Source: Paucibacter sp. PLA-PC-4 (GTDB lineage: Bacteria > Pseudomonadota > Gammaproteobacteria > Burkholderiales > Burkholderiaceae_C). Taken from it: a stretch of 64,000 nt of DNA. This document shows positions 8,551 to 15,757 of this stretch, in pieces. The translations under genes and the position numbers were made by a program. How positions within the stretch are numbered: the stretch's first letter is position 1; each line of letters starts with the position of its first letter. The stretch covers positions 186,001 to 250,000 of the forward strand of contig NZ_JAPFGP010000006.1 of the NCBI RefSeq assembly GCF_026241155.1, written 5' to 3'. The notes beneath the pieces were generated by a model. It did no database searches. It worked only from the letters and a program-made list of their open reading frames with translations, and had not been told where the DNA came from.

Positions 8551-8948
8551 CGCGCGGTCTTGCGCTTGCTGACTGTCTTGACGGCAGGCTTGACAGCACT
8601 CGATGGTTTCGCCGCCGTCGTCTTACGCGCCGCCACCAGCTTCTTGACCGCAGGTTTCTTGGCCGGCGCGGTCTTTTTAGCACTCAATGGTTTTGCCGCT
8701 GCTTTCTGGGCCCAGTCCAGCGCCGCATCCAGCGTCTTCTCGTCGATGGCCAGTTCGGCCAACTTGGCCCGCAGCGCGTCCCCGCGCTGGATGCGTACCG
8801 GGGTCAGGATGATTTGCCCGGCCCTCTCCTGCACCTCGAAGTACTGCACCGGCCCGAGGGCCTGAGTCACGCTCTTGGGCAGCGTCAATTGATTCTTAGA
8901 GGTGATCTTGGCCAGCACTTGGAGGACTTGTGGAAAGTAAGGGGCCAT
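8547..8948 (-). CDS. AbrB/SpoVT-type antitoxin with lysine/alanine-rich histone-H1-like tail
   Basis: A 133-residue protein. Residues about 11-57 form a swapped-hairpin AbrB domain ('LAKITSKNQLTLPKSVTQAL ... FEVQERAGQIILTPV'), the usual DNA-binding part of VapB/MazE-like antitoxins. Residues 86-133 are a low-complexity tail of Lys, Ala, Pro, Thr and Val with repeated AKK/KPAVK units, like bacterial histone-H1-like proteins and AlgP. Such a tail should bind nucleic acid non-specifically. The start at 8948 has a weak ribosome site; a GTG about 27 bases inside is an alternative. It precedes the PIN gene with a 4-base overlap. Confidence 0.82.
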   Translation of the reverse strand: MAPYFPQVLQVLAKITSKNQLTLPKSVTQALGPVQYFEVQERAGQIILTPVRIQRGDALRAKLAELAIDEKTLDAALDWAQKAAAKPLSAKKTAPAKKPAVKKLVAARKTTAAKPSSAVKPAVKTVSKRKTAR

Positions 8949-9016
8949 TACTTTAGCGTTTTCCGAACGCCGGAAAGTACGCAGGAATTAGCTGACCCAT
9001 ATGAATCGGAGAGTCG

Positions 9017-9043
9017 AAAAAAAGCGCCCTTTGAAGGGCGCTT
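9017..9043 (-). terminator. Rho-independent terminator of the GNAT gene
   Basis: Perfect 10-base stem (9022-9031 with 9034-9043, AAGCGCCCTT / AAGGGCGCTT) followed on the minus strand by seven T (A-run 9017-9023). It lies 20 bases past the stop of the acetyltransferase gene at 9063 and separates it from the AbrB/PIN pair. Confidence 0.88.
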
Positions 9044-9062
9044 GATCAGCGGAGTGAAGGTC

Positions 9063-9581
9063 TTAGACCAGCGAACGCTGCAGGCGCAGCTCTTCGAGAC
9101 GTACGCCGCTGACCTCGGTGGTCTTGGTGCTGCCGAGCTCGCGTTTGAAGCCGGCCAGCTCGAAGAAACGCAGTGCGCGCTCATTGCGCAACCAAGTCCA
9201 CAAGGTGACTTTGGTGCAACCTTCTTCCTGCAGGCCATCGCGGGCCGCATCCCAAAGGGCCAGGCCGACGCCCTTCTCCCAATGCACCGGCGAGGCATAG
9301 ATGGCCCAGATTTCGCCAGTGGTCGACGGCGTGCCCTTGTCGCGGGAGCGGTCGAACCCGACAAAACCCATCACCTCGTTGTCGATATGGGCCACCAGCA
9401 CCTGGGGCTCGCAAAGATCGATGGCCTCACGCCAGAAAGCCTGGCGCTTTTGCACCGACAGCGCGTCCAGTGCGGCATCGGGCAGCAGCCCCTTGTACGC
9501 GTCCTGCCAGGCTGCAACATGGATTTCGGCAATGGCTTTGGCGTCACGCAGGGTGGCCGGACGGACCTGAATACTCGACAT
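9063..9581 (-). CDS. GNAT-family N-acetyltransferase
   Basis: A 172-residue acetyl-CoA-dependent acetyltransferase. It starts 'VRPATLRDAKAIAEIHVAAW', and contains the beta4 segment 'GEIWAIYASPVHWEKGVGLALWDAA' (motif A, acetyl-CoA binding; the usual Q/RxxGxG/A is present as EKGVGLA) and the C-terminal 'NERALRFFELAGFKRE' motif B. The N-terminal half is the small-molecule/protein acetyltransferase type seen in PhnO/RimI relatives. The acceptor is unknown. It is bounded by its own terminator and by about 100 bases of A/T-richer DNA upstream. Confidence 0.9.
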   Translation of the reverse strand: MSSIQVRPATLRDAKAIAEIHVAAWQDAYKGLLPDAALDALSVQKRQAFWREAIDLCEPQVLVAHIDNEVMGFVGFDRSRDKGTPSTTGEIWAIYASPVHWEKGVGLALWDAARDGLQEEGCTKVTLWTWLRNERALRFFELAGFKRELGSTKTTEVSGVRLEELRLQRSLV

Positions 9582-9684
9582 ACGAATGAATAGAACTCTG
9601 GGAACTCAAACAAAAACGGAAGGGCGGAATTTTGCGCCCCTAAAGCGCCTCGATGAGCGCTTGACAGCGCGTTTTTTTCTGCTG

Positions 9685-10350
9685 TCAGTTCGCGGCCAGT
9701 GCCGGACTGCGTGCCGCCAGCAGCGGCCCGGCGTAGTCGGATACACAGCGTTGCAAAGCCGTCTTGGACGTGCGCTGCAGCCGTGCCAGTAGCGCATGCT
9801 CGACCTGCAAAGGCCCGAGCTCGCGCGCAAAGCGTTGCGCGAGGTCGGCCTGCACGCGCAGCAACAGATGGGCGGTGGTCTGTGCATCGGCCAGCGCGCG
9901 GTGGGCCCGGCCCATGTCTGGCAGCGCATGGAACTGGGCCAGCGTGCCGAGCTTGCAGTTCGGCGCCTGCGGGTAGAGCCGGCGCGCCAGCAGCACGGTG
10001 CAGGCGAACTCATGGGCGCTGTCGCGCTCGCAGCCGGCCCGCTCCAACTCGTGGAACCAGAAGCCACGGTCGAACGAGGCGTTGTGCGCCACCAAAGGGC
10101 AGCCGCGTGTGAACTCGGCCACCTCGCGCATTACCCGCGCCGAGTCGGGCGCCTGGGCCAGCATCGCATTGCTGATACCTGTGAGCTGCTCGATGAAGGG
10201 CGGCACCCAGGCACCGCTGTTCATCAGGCTCTGGTAGCTGCCGACGATCTCGCCGCCGCGCACCAGCACCGCCGCGATCTCGGTGGCACGGCCACCCGCG
10301 CCGGGTCCGAGGCCGGTGGTTTCAAAGTCGATGACGGCGATGGTCTGCAT
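9685..10350 (-). CDS. DnaQ-like 3'-5' exonuclease (DEDDh)
   Basis: A 221-residue DEDD-superfamily exonuclease. Motif ExoI is 'VIDFETTGLG' (Asp8, Glu10), ExoII 'LVAHNASFDRGFW' (Asp near 95), and ExoIII 'HRALADAQTTAHLL' (His and Asp near 153 and 158), matching the DEDDh subgroup of DNA polymerase III epsilon-like proteins. These remove nucleotides from 3' ends in proofreading or repair. It lacks the C-terminal polymerase-binding tail region of true DnaQ and is likely an accessory exonuclease. It lies 20 bases upstream-to-downstream of the MazG-like gene on the same strand, so both may be co-transcribed. Confidence 0.9.
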   Translation of the reverse strand: MQTIAVIDFETTGLGPGAGGRATEIAAVLVRGGEIVGSYQSLMNSGAWVPPFIEQLTGISNAMLAQAPDSARVMREVAEFTRGCPLVAHNASFDRGFWFHELERAGCERDSAHEFACTVLLARRLYPQAPNCKLGTLAQFHALPDMGRAHRALADAQTTAHLLLRVQADLAQRFARELGPLQVEHALLARLQRTSKTALQRCVSDYAGPLLAARSPALAAN

Positions 10351-10370
10351 ACGGGTGAGAGATAAGCGCT

Positions 10371-10685
10371 TCAGGGTGGGGGGTACTTGAGGGCATTCTT
10401 GGCCAGTTTGCGCTCGACCGCCGCCTCCATATCGACGCCGCTGTGATCGGCAATCTGTAGCAAGTAGAGCATCACATCGGCAACTTCATCGCCCAGATGC
10501 TCAAGCTTGGCAGGGTCCTGCGCAATCGCCTGCGACTCCTGCGGCGTCATCCACTGAAAGATCTCCACAAGCTCGGCCGCCTCTACCACCATGGCCATCG
10601 CCAAGTTCTTAGGCGTCTGGTAGGGCTGCCACTGCCTCTGGGCGGCGAACTGGCGCAGCCGCTGCTGCAGGTTCCGGATGTCCAT
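10371..10685 (-). CDS. MazG-like nucleotide pyrophosphohydrolase (RS21-C6/dCTPase type)
   Basis: A 104-residue single-domain MazG-like enzyme that hydrolyses non-canonical or excess (d)NTPs to monophosphates. Metal-binding motif 'EAAELVEIFQW' (ExxE, residues about 35-45) and 'LGDEVADVMLYLLQIAD' (ExxD, about 63-79) are intact. The short length and 'DIRNLQQRLRQFAAQRQW' start match the RS21-C6/DCTPP1 type. It precedes the DnaQ-like gene and directly abuts origin-like module A on its upstream side. Confidence 0.92.
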   Translation of the reverse strand: MDIRNLQQRLRQFAAQRQWQPYQTPKNLAMAMVVEAAELVEIFQWMTPQESQAIAQDPAKLEHLGDEVADVMLYLLQIADHSGVDMEAAVERKLAKNALKYPPP

Positions 10686-10716
10686 GTCTTCAATCTCTGT
10701 ATTTAGATCTTTTAAC

Positions 10717-10902
10717 TTGGTAGTCGTAGTAAAGCCGGCAGCCTGCTGTGGACAGCTGGCAAAGTTGCTTTGGTTTCAAAGACTTAGCGGTGCCAAAAGT
10801 CTGTGCGCCGAAGACGGGACAGCGCAGGGCCGAGCAGACAACAACTTGGCCATGAAAGGCGCCACTGTGGATAAGCGCCCACTTGCTCAATACTTATCCA
10901 CA
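10717..10902. other. oriC-like module A: DnaA-trio-like repeats plus three DnaA boxes
   Basis: This intergenic stretch between the MazG-like gene and queE holds, in order, an A/T-rich flank (10700-10716), TAG-type trinucleotides at 10718-10732 (TGG-TAG-TCG-TAG-TAA), a 14-base GC-rich spacer, a DnaA-box-like TGTGGACAG at 10747-10755, a perfect DnaA box TGTGGATAA at 10866-10874 and a perfect inverted DnaA box TTATCCACA at 10894-10902. A/T-rich DNA, DnaA-trio, GC spacer and DnaA box in this order are the known basal unwinding elements of bacterial origins. The distances between landmarks (14, 119 and 28 bases) are the same as in module B at 12834-13019. No dnaA gene is in the window, so origin function is inference; a DnaA-titrating or reactivating site is the alternative. 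Confidence 0.7.
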
Positions 10903-10913
10903 AACTTATTCAA

Positions 10914-11549
10914 TCACTCGATGCCGATGACCTTGTGCATCTGCACGCTCAGCCGCCATTGCGGATGTTCCATGCAATAGGCTACCGCCGCGCGGGTGTG
11001 CTGGGCCTTCAGCAGCGAATCCATGGGCTGCAAAAAGAAATGCTCGAAGTCCAGGCCGGCAAAGCGCTCGGGCATAGCGGCCGGCTGCGGATAGACCAGC
11101 TTCAGCTCATGGCCGCGGGTCAGCACGATCTCGCTGTCGGCCTTGGGGCTGACACAGATCCAGTCCAAACCCTCGGGCGCAGGCTGTGTGCCATTGGTCT
11201 CTACCGCGATTTCGAAGCCTCGGGCGTGCAGGGCCGCGATCAGCGCCTCGTCAAGCTGCAGCAGGGGCTCCCCCCCGGTGCAGACCACATAAGGCCTGCC
11301 AGGCCGATCTGCTGGCCAGCGCGAGGCAATCGCGGCGGCGAGGTCCTCGGCCGTGGCGAACTTGCCGCCACCTTGTCCATCGGTGCCGACGAAGTCGGTG
11401 TCGCAGAAGTTGCAAACGGCACTGGCCCGGTCCTGCTCGCGGCCGCTCCACAGATTGCAGCCGGCAAAGCGGCAGAACACCGAGGCCCGGCCCGCCTGCG
11501 CGCCCTCGCCCTGCAAGGTATAGAAAATCTCTTTGACAGCGTAGGTCAT
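10914..11549 (-). CDS. queE: 7-carboxy-7-deazaguanine synthase (QueE)
   Basis: A 211-residue radical-SAM enzyme that converts 6-carboxy-tetrahydropterin to 7-carboxy-7-deazaguanine in queuosine (preQ0) synthesis. It has the N-terminal 'EIFYTLQGEGAQAGR' substrate motif and an iron-sulfur cluster motif of the CX14CX2C type (Cys31, Cys46, Cys49) instead of CX3CX2C, as in proteobacterial QueE with the insertion; 'VVCTGGEPLLQLD' binds SAM. Its ATG overlaps the queD stop by 4 bases (ATGA), so queD-queE form one operon. Downstream lies origin-like module A. Confidence 0.96.
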   Translation of the reverse strand: MTYAVKEIFYTLQGEGAQAGRASVFCRFAGCNLWSGREQDRASAVCNFCDTDFVGTDGQGGGKFATAEDLAAAIASRWPADRPGRPYVVCTGGEPLLQLDEALIAALHARGFEIAVETNGTQPAPEGLDWICVSPKADSEIVLTRGHELKLVYPQPAAMPERFAGLDFEHFFLQPMDSLLKAQHTRAAVAYCMEHPQWRLSVQMHKVIGIE

Positions 11550-12679
11550 ACCGGAATCAGATCATCAATGCCCGAGGCGCTGACGATGGCGCCGCTGCCG
11601 CGGGTTTCGTACATATCGACCCGGTCCAGCTGCGGCAGCACGACCCGGCCCTTGGCCAGCACCCAGGCCGCCAGGCTCGCACTGTCGCCATCGGGCAGGT
11701 CGGCGATCTCGTAGAGCGGGCGGTGGTCGATGGCCTTGAAGATCGGATCGAAGCGTGTTTTGACATCGCCGAAGTCCACAGTCCAGCCCTTCAGCGCGTC
11801 GAGCTCGGCGCTCAGGTGCAGGCGCAAGGTGTAGGTGTGACCATGAATCGCCCGCAGCGGGCTGCCGGCCGGCGCGCGCTTGAGCTGAATCGCGCTGTCC
11901 AGGGTCAGCTCCTTCCAGATCCGGTACTGCAGGCCGTCGAAGTTGGCGCCGCAGGAGCCGGTTTCATAGACCGTGACCCAGGAAAGCTCGGGCAGTTGTG
12001 GCTTCAGCCGCTGCCACAGCCAGGCGGAGATCACCTCGCTGGTGGGGTTGTCCAGACCCTCGATCTCGTTGAGGCACTGGTAGTTCAGCTGCATGTGCAA
12101 GGGCGCCCAGACCTCATCCAGATGGTCGTAGTCGATGCTCAGATCTCGCTCGCCCAGATCCTGGTTGGCATGAACGATGGCCTCGAAGCCATGGCCGTGC
12201 ATGCGGCCGCATTTGTGTCCGGGCGGCACGTTGGGCAACTGGTGCGCGGCCTGGAAGCGGTAGCGCCGCCAGACATGGGCACGGCCGCTGACATCCAGAT
12301 CGACCCCGCTGTGCGCGGTGCTCTGGATACCGATCTGCTGAATACCCGGCACATCGAAGGTCTGCTCTAGACGCTTTTTGATCCAGCGCGCGATGTTCTC
12401 GTCGGTCGGCTGTTCCAGCGTGGTGTTCAACAAGCCGTGGTCCAGCGGCGCCAGACAAGTTTCCAGCCGCCGCCGCAATTCCTCGACCTCGGCACCTGGA
12501 AAAGGCGCCCATTGGGGAGGCAGCGCGGCCCTGACGGTGGCGAGATAGCTGTGGCCGTGCAGACCGCGGCTGCGATGTCCCTCGGGCAAGGCCGAGATCT
12601 GGCAGGCGGCTTCGAAACCGCAGGAAGCCGAGTACAGCGTAGAGGGAAGTGGGGCGGAGGATGTGATGGTCGTTTGCAT
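11546..12679 (-). CDS. queD: 6-carboxytetrahydropterin synthase-like protein with three tandem PTPS domains (QueD)
   Basis: A 377-residue protein from ATG 12679 (GGAG 6-7 bases upstream; longer in-frame starts lack support). Known QueD is about 120 residues; here three 6-pyruvoyl-tetrahydropterin-synthase units follow each other (about 14-124, 135-248, 250-365). Unit 2 keeps the zinc histidines (His146, His161, His163), catalytic Cys157 in GHKCGRMHGH and pterin-anchoring Glu239, but its Asp-His pair is Asn199-Tyr200. Units 1 and 3 keep Asp-His (80-81, 318-319) but lack the Cys and the first zinc His (Cys26, Ile264). Since the family builds its triad between neighbouring subunits, the units may complement each other. 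The enzyme makes 6-carboxy-tetrahydropterin for QueE, with which it overlaps. Confidence 0.92.
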   Translation of the reverse strand: MQTTITSSAPLPSTLYSASCGFEAACQISALPEGHRSRGLHGHSYLATVRAALPPQWAPFPGAEVEELRRRLETCLAPLDHGLLNTTLEQPTDENIARWIKKRLEQTFDVPGIQQIGIQSTAHSGVDLDVSGRAHVWRRYRFQAAHQLPNVPPGHKCGRMHGHGFEAIVHANQDLGERDLSIDYDHLDEVWAPLHMQLNYQCLNEIEGLDNPTSEVISAWLWQRLKPQLPELSWVTVYETGSCGANFDGLQYRIWKELTLDSAIQLKRAPAGSPLRAIHGHTYTLRLHLSAELDALKGWTVDFGDVKTRFDPIFKAIDHRPLYEIADLPDGDSASLAAWVLAKGRVVLPQLDRVDMYETRGSGAIVSASGIDDLIPV

Positions 12680-12779
12680 GGCGCTCCGTGGCGCGATGCA
12701 CACGGGGCCGCAGTGTGACATGAGCCTGGCGTTGTGCGCTAACCGCGCGATCAAGCCCGCCCCGGCTGCTCAGGCTTGG

Positions 12780-12804
12780 AAAAACAGCGGAGAAGCGCTC
12801 CGCT
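12780..12804 (-). terminator. Rho-independent terminator downstream of module B, before queD
   Basis: On the minus strand a 6-base stem (AGCGGA / TCCGCT, plus positions 12786-12791 and 12799-12804) with a 7-base loop is followed by GTTTTT (A-run 12780-12784). It would stop transcripts that leave the alpha/beta hydrolase gene and cross module B, keeping them out of the queD promoter region (12680-12779). Confidence 0.7.
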
Positions 12805-12833
12805 CTTCTTACTGGTATTTCTATCTTTCAAAT

Positions 12834-13019
12834 TAGTAGTCTTAGTAGAGCAGCGCTGCGTCTGTGGACAAGCTACTTTTTCCTTTTTGATTCAATCACT
12901 TGTAAGCGGTCAAAGCATGTGCGTCGCTTGGGGTCGGTGCGGTACACCGACAGATAACAACTCCGGCGCAACGCGAGTAGCTGTGGATAAGCCAGGTCTT
13001 GTTCAAATGTTGTGCACAG
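12834..13019. other. oriC-like module B: DnaA-trio-like repeats plus DnaA boxes
   Basis: This lies in the 349-base gap between queD and the hydrolase gene. An A/T-rich flank (12808-12833) leads into TAG-TAG-TCT-TAG-TAG at 12834-12848, then a 14-base GC-rich spacer, TGTGGACAA (one mismatch to the DnaA box) at 12863-12871, the perfect DnaA box TGTGGATAA at 12982-12990 and an inverted box-like TTGTGCACA at 13010-13018. An A/T-rich tract follows the first box (12875-12895). Spacings between elements equal those of module A base for base, and shared patches (TGTGCG at offset 55, CAGAYAACAACT at offset 88 from the first box) show both copies derive from one ancestor. Function as origin element is inferred from this architecture. 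Confidence 0.7.
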
Positions 13020-13028
13020 CTTTGTCCG

Positions 13029-13841
13029 TCACATGGCCGGTACCGCCTCCAGCAATTGCCCGACCATCGAATTGAACGCCGCCGCATGGCTGATCGGCCC
13101 CAGATGACCGGCGCCGGGCAGCATGCGCAGCTCGGACTGCTCCAGCGCGAGGGACAGCAGCTCGCTGACCCGGCGTGCCGGGGACCGGGTCAGCGAACCG
13201 CAGACCAGGCGCAGCGGCAGCGCCCGCAGCCGGGCCAGCTCGCGCGGCCCCCAGGTGGCTGCGAACAGAGCGGCGAAATGCCGATCGACGCTGGGCATGC
13301 AGCGCGAGACGCGCCGCTGCTGGTTTTCGTTCATGCCCTGCCATGCCGGACCGGCCGCCCAGTAGTTGCAAAACATCTGGCCCGCCGCCTCGAAGCGGCC
13401 AGCGCCAACGAGCTCGCTGACGATGCGGGCGATCTGGGAGATTTCGCTCCAGGCCTCGCCCCAAGGCTCGTGCCGGTGGAGCAGCCCGAACAATACCGGC
13501 TCATACAATGTGAGTGAGCGCACACAATACGGACGCTCAACCGCCATCTGCAGCGCCAACGCGCCGCCATAGGAATGGCCGACGATGTCCAGCGGCGTGT
13601 CGATATCGTCCAGCGCGGCCCAGACCGCGTCGCTCTCTAGTTCCAGCCCGACGGGCGCATCGGCGGGCCAGTCCGGGCTGCGGCCGTGACCGGGCAGATC
13701 GGGGATCAGCAGCGCGCGATGGTCTTGCAGTTGCTCGACCAGTCCGCGCCATTGGCCGGCACTGGCGCTGCTGGAATGCAGGCACAGCAGCGGCCTGCCC
13801 AGGCCCAGGCGCTGCATGTTCAGGGAGAGGGTGGCGTTCAT
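13029..13841 (-). CDS. Alpha/beta-fold hydrolase
   Basis: A 270-residue serine hydrolase. The nucleophile elbow is GHSYGG (Ser near residue 97), the oxyanion region 'LLCLHSSSASAGQW' near residue 18-31, 'LIPDLPGHGRSPDW' follows, and the catalytic His is probably in 'MLPGAGHLGPIS' near residue 247. The order is that of single-domain esterases, C-C hydrolases and haloperoxidase-like proteins; the substrate cannot be assigned. It is transcribed toward origin-like module B and ends 10 bases from it. Confidence 0.9.
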   Translation of the reverse strand: MNATLSLNMQRLGLGRPLLCLHSSSASAGQWRGLVEQLQDHRALLIPDLPGHGRSPDWPADAPVGLELESDAVWAALDDIDTPLDIVGHSYGGALALQMAVERPYCVRSLTLYEPVLFGLLHRHEPWGEAWSEISQIARIVSELVGAGRFEAAGQMFCNYWAAGPAWQGMNENQQRRVSRCMPSVDRHFAALFAATWGPRELARLRALPLRLVCGSLTRSPARRVSELLSLALEQSELRMLPGAGHLGPISHAAAFNSMVGQLLEAVPAM

Positions 13842-13936
13842 CGTGCGAGCCTTGTCTTGTTCAACATCAGGCTTGCAGTCTCGGCCGCTGCGGTTTCAGC
13901 CCGGCTTCTAAGGCCGAGCCTGGTGGTTTCGTTTGT

Positions 13937-15643
13937 TCAGGCGTGGATCCAGAAGGCGCTCTCGGCAAACTCCTGCCCCAGCCACCACCCTGCCTTGCCG
14001 GTGCCGAAGCGGAAGTTGCTGGCTCCGGCCTGGCTTTGAAGCGGCGCCGTGACCTCGCCTGCACTGTCGCGCCTGGCCCGCAGCTCGCCGAGCTCGGGCA
14101 CCACCGGCACGATATGGCCGGAGCGTCCGTCCTCCTTGCGACGCGCGATGATCAGGCCAATCGCGCCCTGGTTGGCCGCCTGCTGAAGCTTGGTCAAGGA
14201 GCCGGTCTGGCGCCAGCCAAAAGCGGGGCCATGGTCGCGCAGCCAGCGGAACAGATCGTTGGCACGCAGCTCGACAATGGTGTTGCCGATCAGCGGCGCC
14301 AACACCTCGCCCTGGGCCAGCTTCAGCAAGGCATGGGCCGACCACCAGACACGCGGGAGATAGACACCGGCCAGATGGCAATAGTCATGCGCGTAGATAT
14401 TGCAGAAGGTTAGACCGCTGCGCGGTTGGTAGCGCCCATGGGCCGGCTTGTCCACCGCCAGCCAGTCGATGATGGCGGACAGTTCCTGGCGCAGGGTCTG
14501 GGCATCCGTGCCCTTGCGTTGCGGCTGACCAGCTTCATTGAGCGAATGAGCGTTGGCCAGGTCGATGCGGCGCGTCACCGAGCCACTCTTGCGCGGCATC
14601 CAGACAGCAACGATGCCGCTGCTGGGCAGCTCCGGCGCCGGCTCGACGACGGCAATTGGCTCCGGCGCGGCATCGGCCACCAGCAGCTTGGCTGAGACAA
14701 AACCATGGATCAGCGCGCCGGCCAGGCTGGTCTCGATCTCGAGAAAGCCCTTGACCGGTTTGCCGCTGACGGCCCGCACCGGATGGCCGTCTGGCAGGTG
14801 GCTGATCACATTGGCGGTCTCGGGCTGGCTGATCAGCGGCTCGCTGCGCACCCGCAGCATAGACAGCTGGGTCTTGACCCGGAACTGCGGGCCGCTGGCT
14901 GTCACGGCGCTGGGTGGTGGAACGATGGCCTGGCCGGGTGGCGGCGCTTCGAGTTCGGCCTGCTCGCCGCTCAGCGCTACCGTATGAGCCAGGCGGATGA
15001 AGTCGAACAGCGCCTCACCGTAGAACTGCGTGCCGTTGAAATGCCCCTGCTTGAGCCCCTTGGCCGGCTTGAAGCCACCGGTGTTGTAGGCGATGCCGAC
15101 AGCGGCCAACTCCTGGTCACTGAGCTCGCTGCGGTCCTGCAGACCCAGCTTGCGTAAGCCCTTCTTGAGCTCGTCGACGCACAGGGCCAGGGTGTCCTCG
15201 AAACGCGCATAGCGCTTTTCGAGAAAGTAGTCGGGGTCGCTGAGGAAGAATTGCAGATCGCGCTGGAACAGGCCGAAGCCATGGCAGAACTTGTGCGGGC
15301 GGGCCGCTACGCCCGCGAAGCCGGGGATGTGCTGGGCCATGTCGACCAGCGCCTGGTGGGCGATCTCGAACATCGCCGCGCCATTGGGCGCCGCGAGCAG
15401 ATCGGCCTTGGTCTGCGGGAAGGCGCGGCGGCCCTTGTCGGCATCGAGCGTGTCGCCGACGCACAGGGCCAAGATCTTGTTCGTCCCCAGGTTCTTGCGA
15501 CGCAGCAGCGACCAGATGGCCCCAGTTTCCTGGCACGCGATCGCGGTGATCATGTCCACTGTCAGCGGCGTGCCGGCCAAGGCCGGCGTGATGCGGGCCT
15601 GGAACTGCTTCTTGAACCACAGGATGTCGGCGCTGTCGGGCAT
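13937..15643 (-). CDS. Multidomain peptidoglycan hydrolase-like protein: lysozyme-like, SH3-like and NlpC/P60-CHAP-like domains, no signal peptide
   Basis: A 568-residue protein with a good ribosome site (GGAG) before ATG 15643. Residues 1-220 resemble a lysozyme/glucosaminidase-like fold ('AIACQETGAIWS' with Glu39 as candidate catalytic acid; 'HGFGLFQRDLQFF'; 'VGIAYNTGGFKPAKG'). Residues about 252-322 look like a bacterial SH3 domain ('QLSMLRVRSEP ... GFVSAKLLV'). Residues about 380-568 look like a cysteine amidase: Cys414 in 'LTFCNIYAHDYCH', His510 in 'SGHIVPVVPE' and Glu517. The combination suggests cleavage of both glycan and peptide of peptidoglycan, as in endolysins or secreted effectors. 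There is no signal peptide or membrane helix, so export would need lysis or a dedicated secretion system. The domain calls are by eye. Confidence 0.72.
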   Translation of the reverse strand: MPDSADILWFKKQFQARITPALAGTPLTVDMITAIACQETGAIWSLLRRKNLGTNKILALCVGDTLDADKGRRAFPQTKADLLAAPNGAAMFEIAHQALVDMAQHIPGFAGVAARPHKFCHGFGLFQRDLQFFLSDPDYFLEKRYARFEDTLALCVDELKKGLRKLGLQDRSELSDQELAAVGIAYNTGGFKPAKGLKQGHFNGTQFYGEALFDFIRLAHTVALSGEQAELEAPPPGQAIVPPPSAVTASGPQFRVKTQLSMLRVRSEPLISQPETANVISHLPDGHPVRAVSGKPVKGFLEIETSLAGALIHGFVSAKLLVADAAPEPIAVVEPAPELPSSGIVAVWMPRKSGSVTRRIDLANAHSLNEAGQPQRKGTDAQTLRQELSAIIDWLAVDKPAHGRYQPRSGLTFCNIYAHDYCHLAGVYLPRVWWSAHALLKLAQGEVLAPLIGNTIVELRANDLFRWLRDHGPAFGWRQTGSLTKLQQAANQGAIGLIIARRKEDGRSGHIVPVVPELGELRARRDSAGEVTAPLQSQAGASNFRFGTGKAGWWLGQEFAESAFWIHA

Positions 15644-15757
15644 GGCGGTCTCCAGGGAGTGTGCGCCCGACGTTAGGGGATCGCAGGGCCGGCGCCTAGC
15701 CGTCCGCGCCGGCTTTAGTCCTGCAAGATAGGGATGCCGTGCTTGTTTGCGAGCACC

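Noticed and set aside
9640-9690. Overlapping GCGC-rich hairpins and a T7 run downstream of the exonuclease gene.
   Set aside because: The T-run is oriented for a plus-strand transcript, but no plus-strand gene ends here; the hairpins are ambiguous.
13891-13940. Possible third copy of the GTTTCAGCCCGGCTT element seen near 16740.
   Set aside because: Only about 15 bases are shared and it could be chance in GC-rich DNA.
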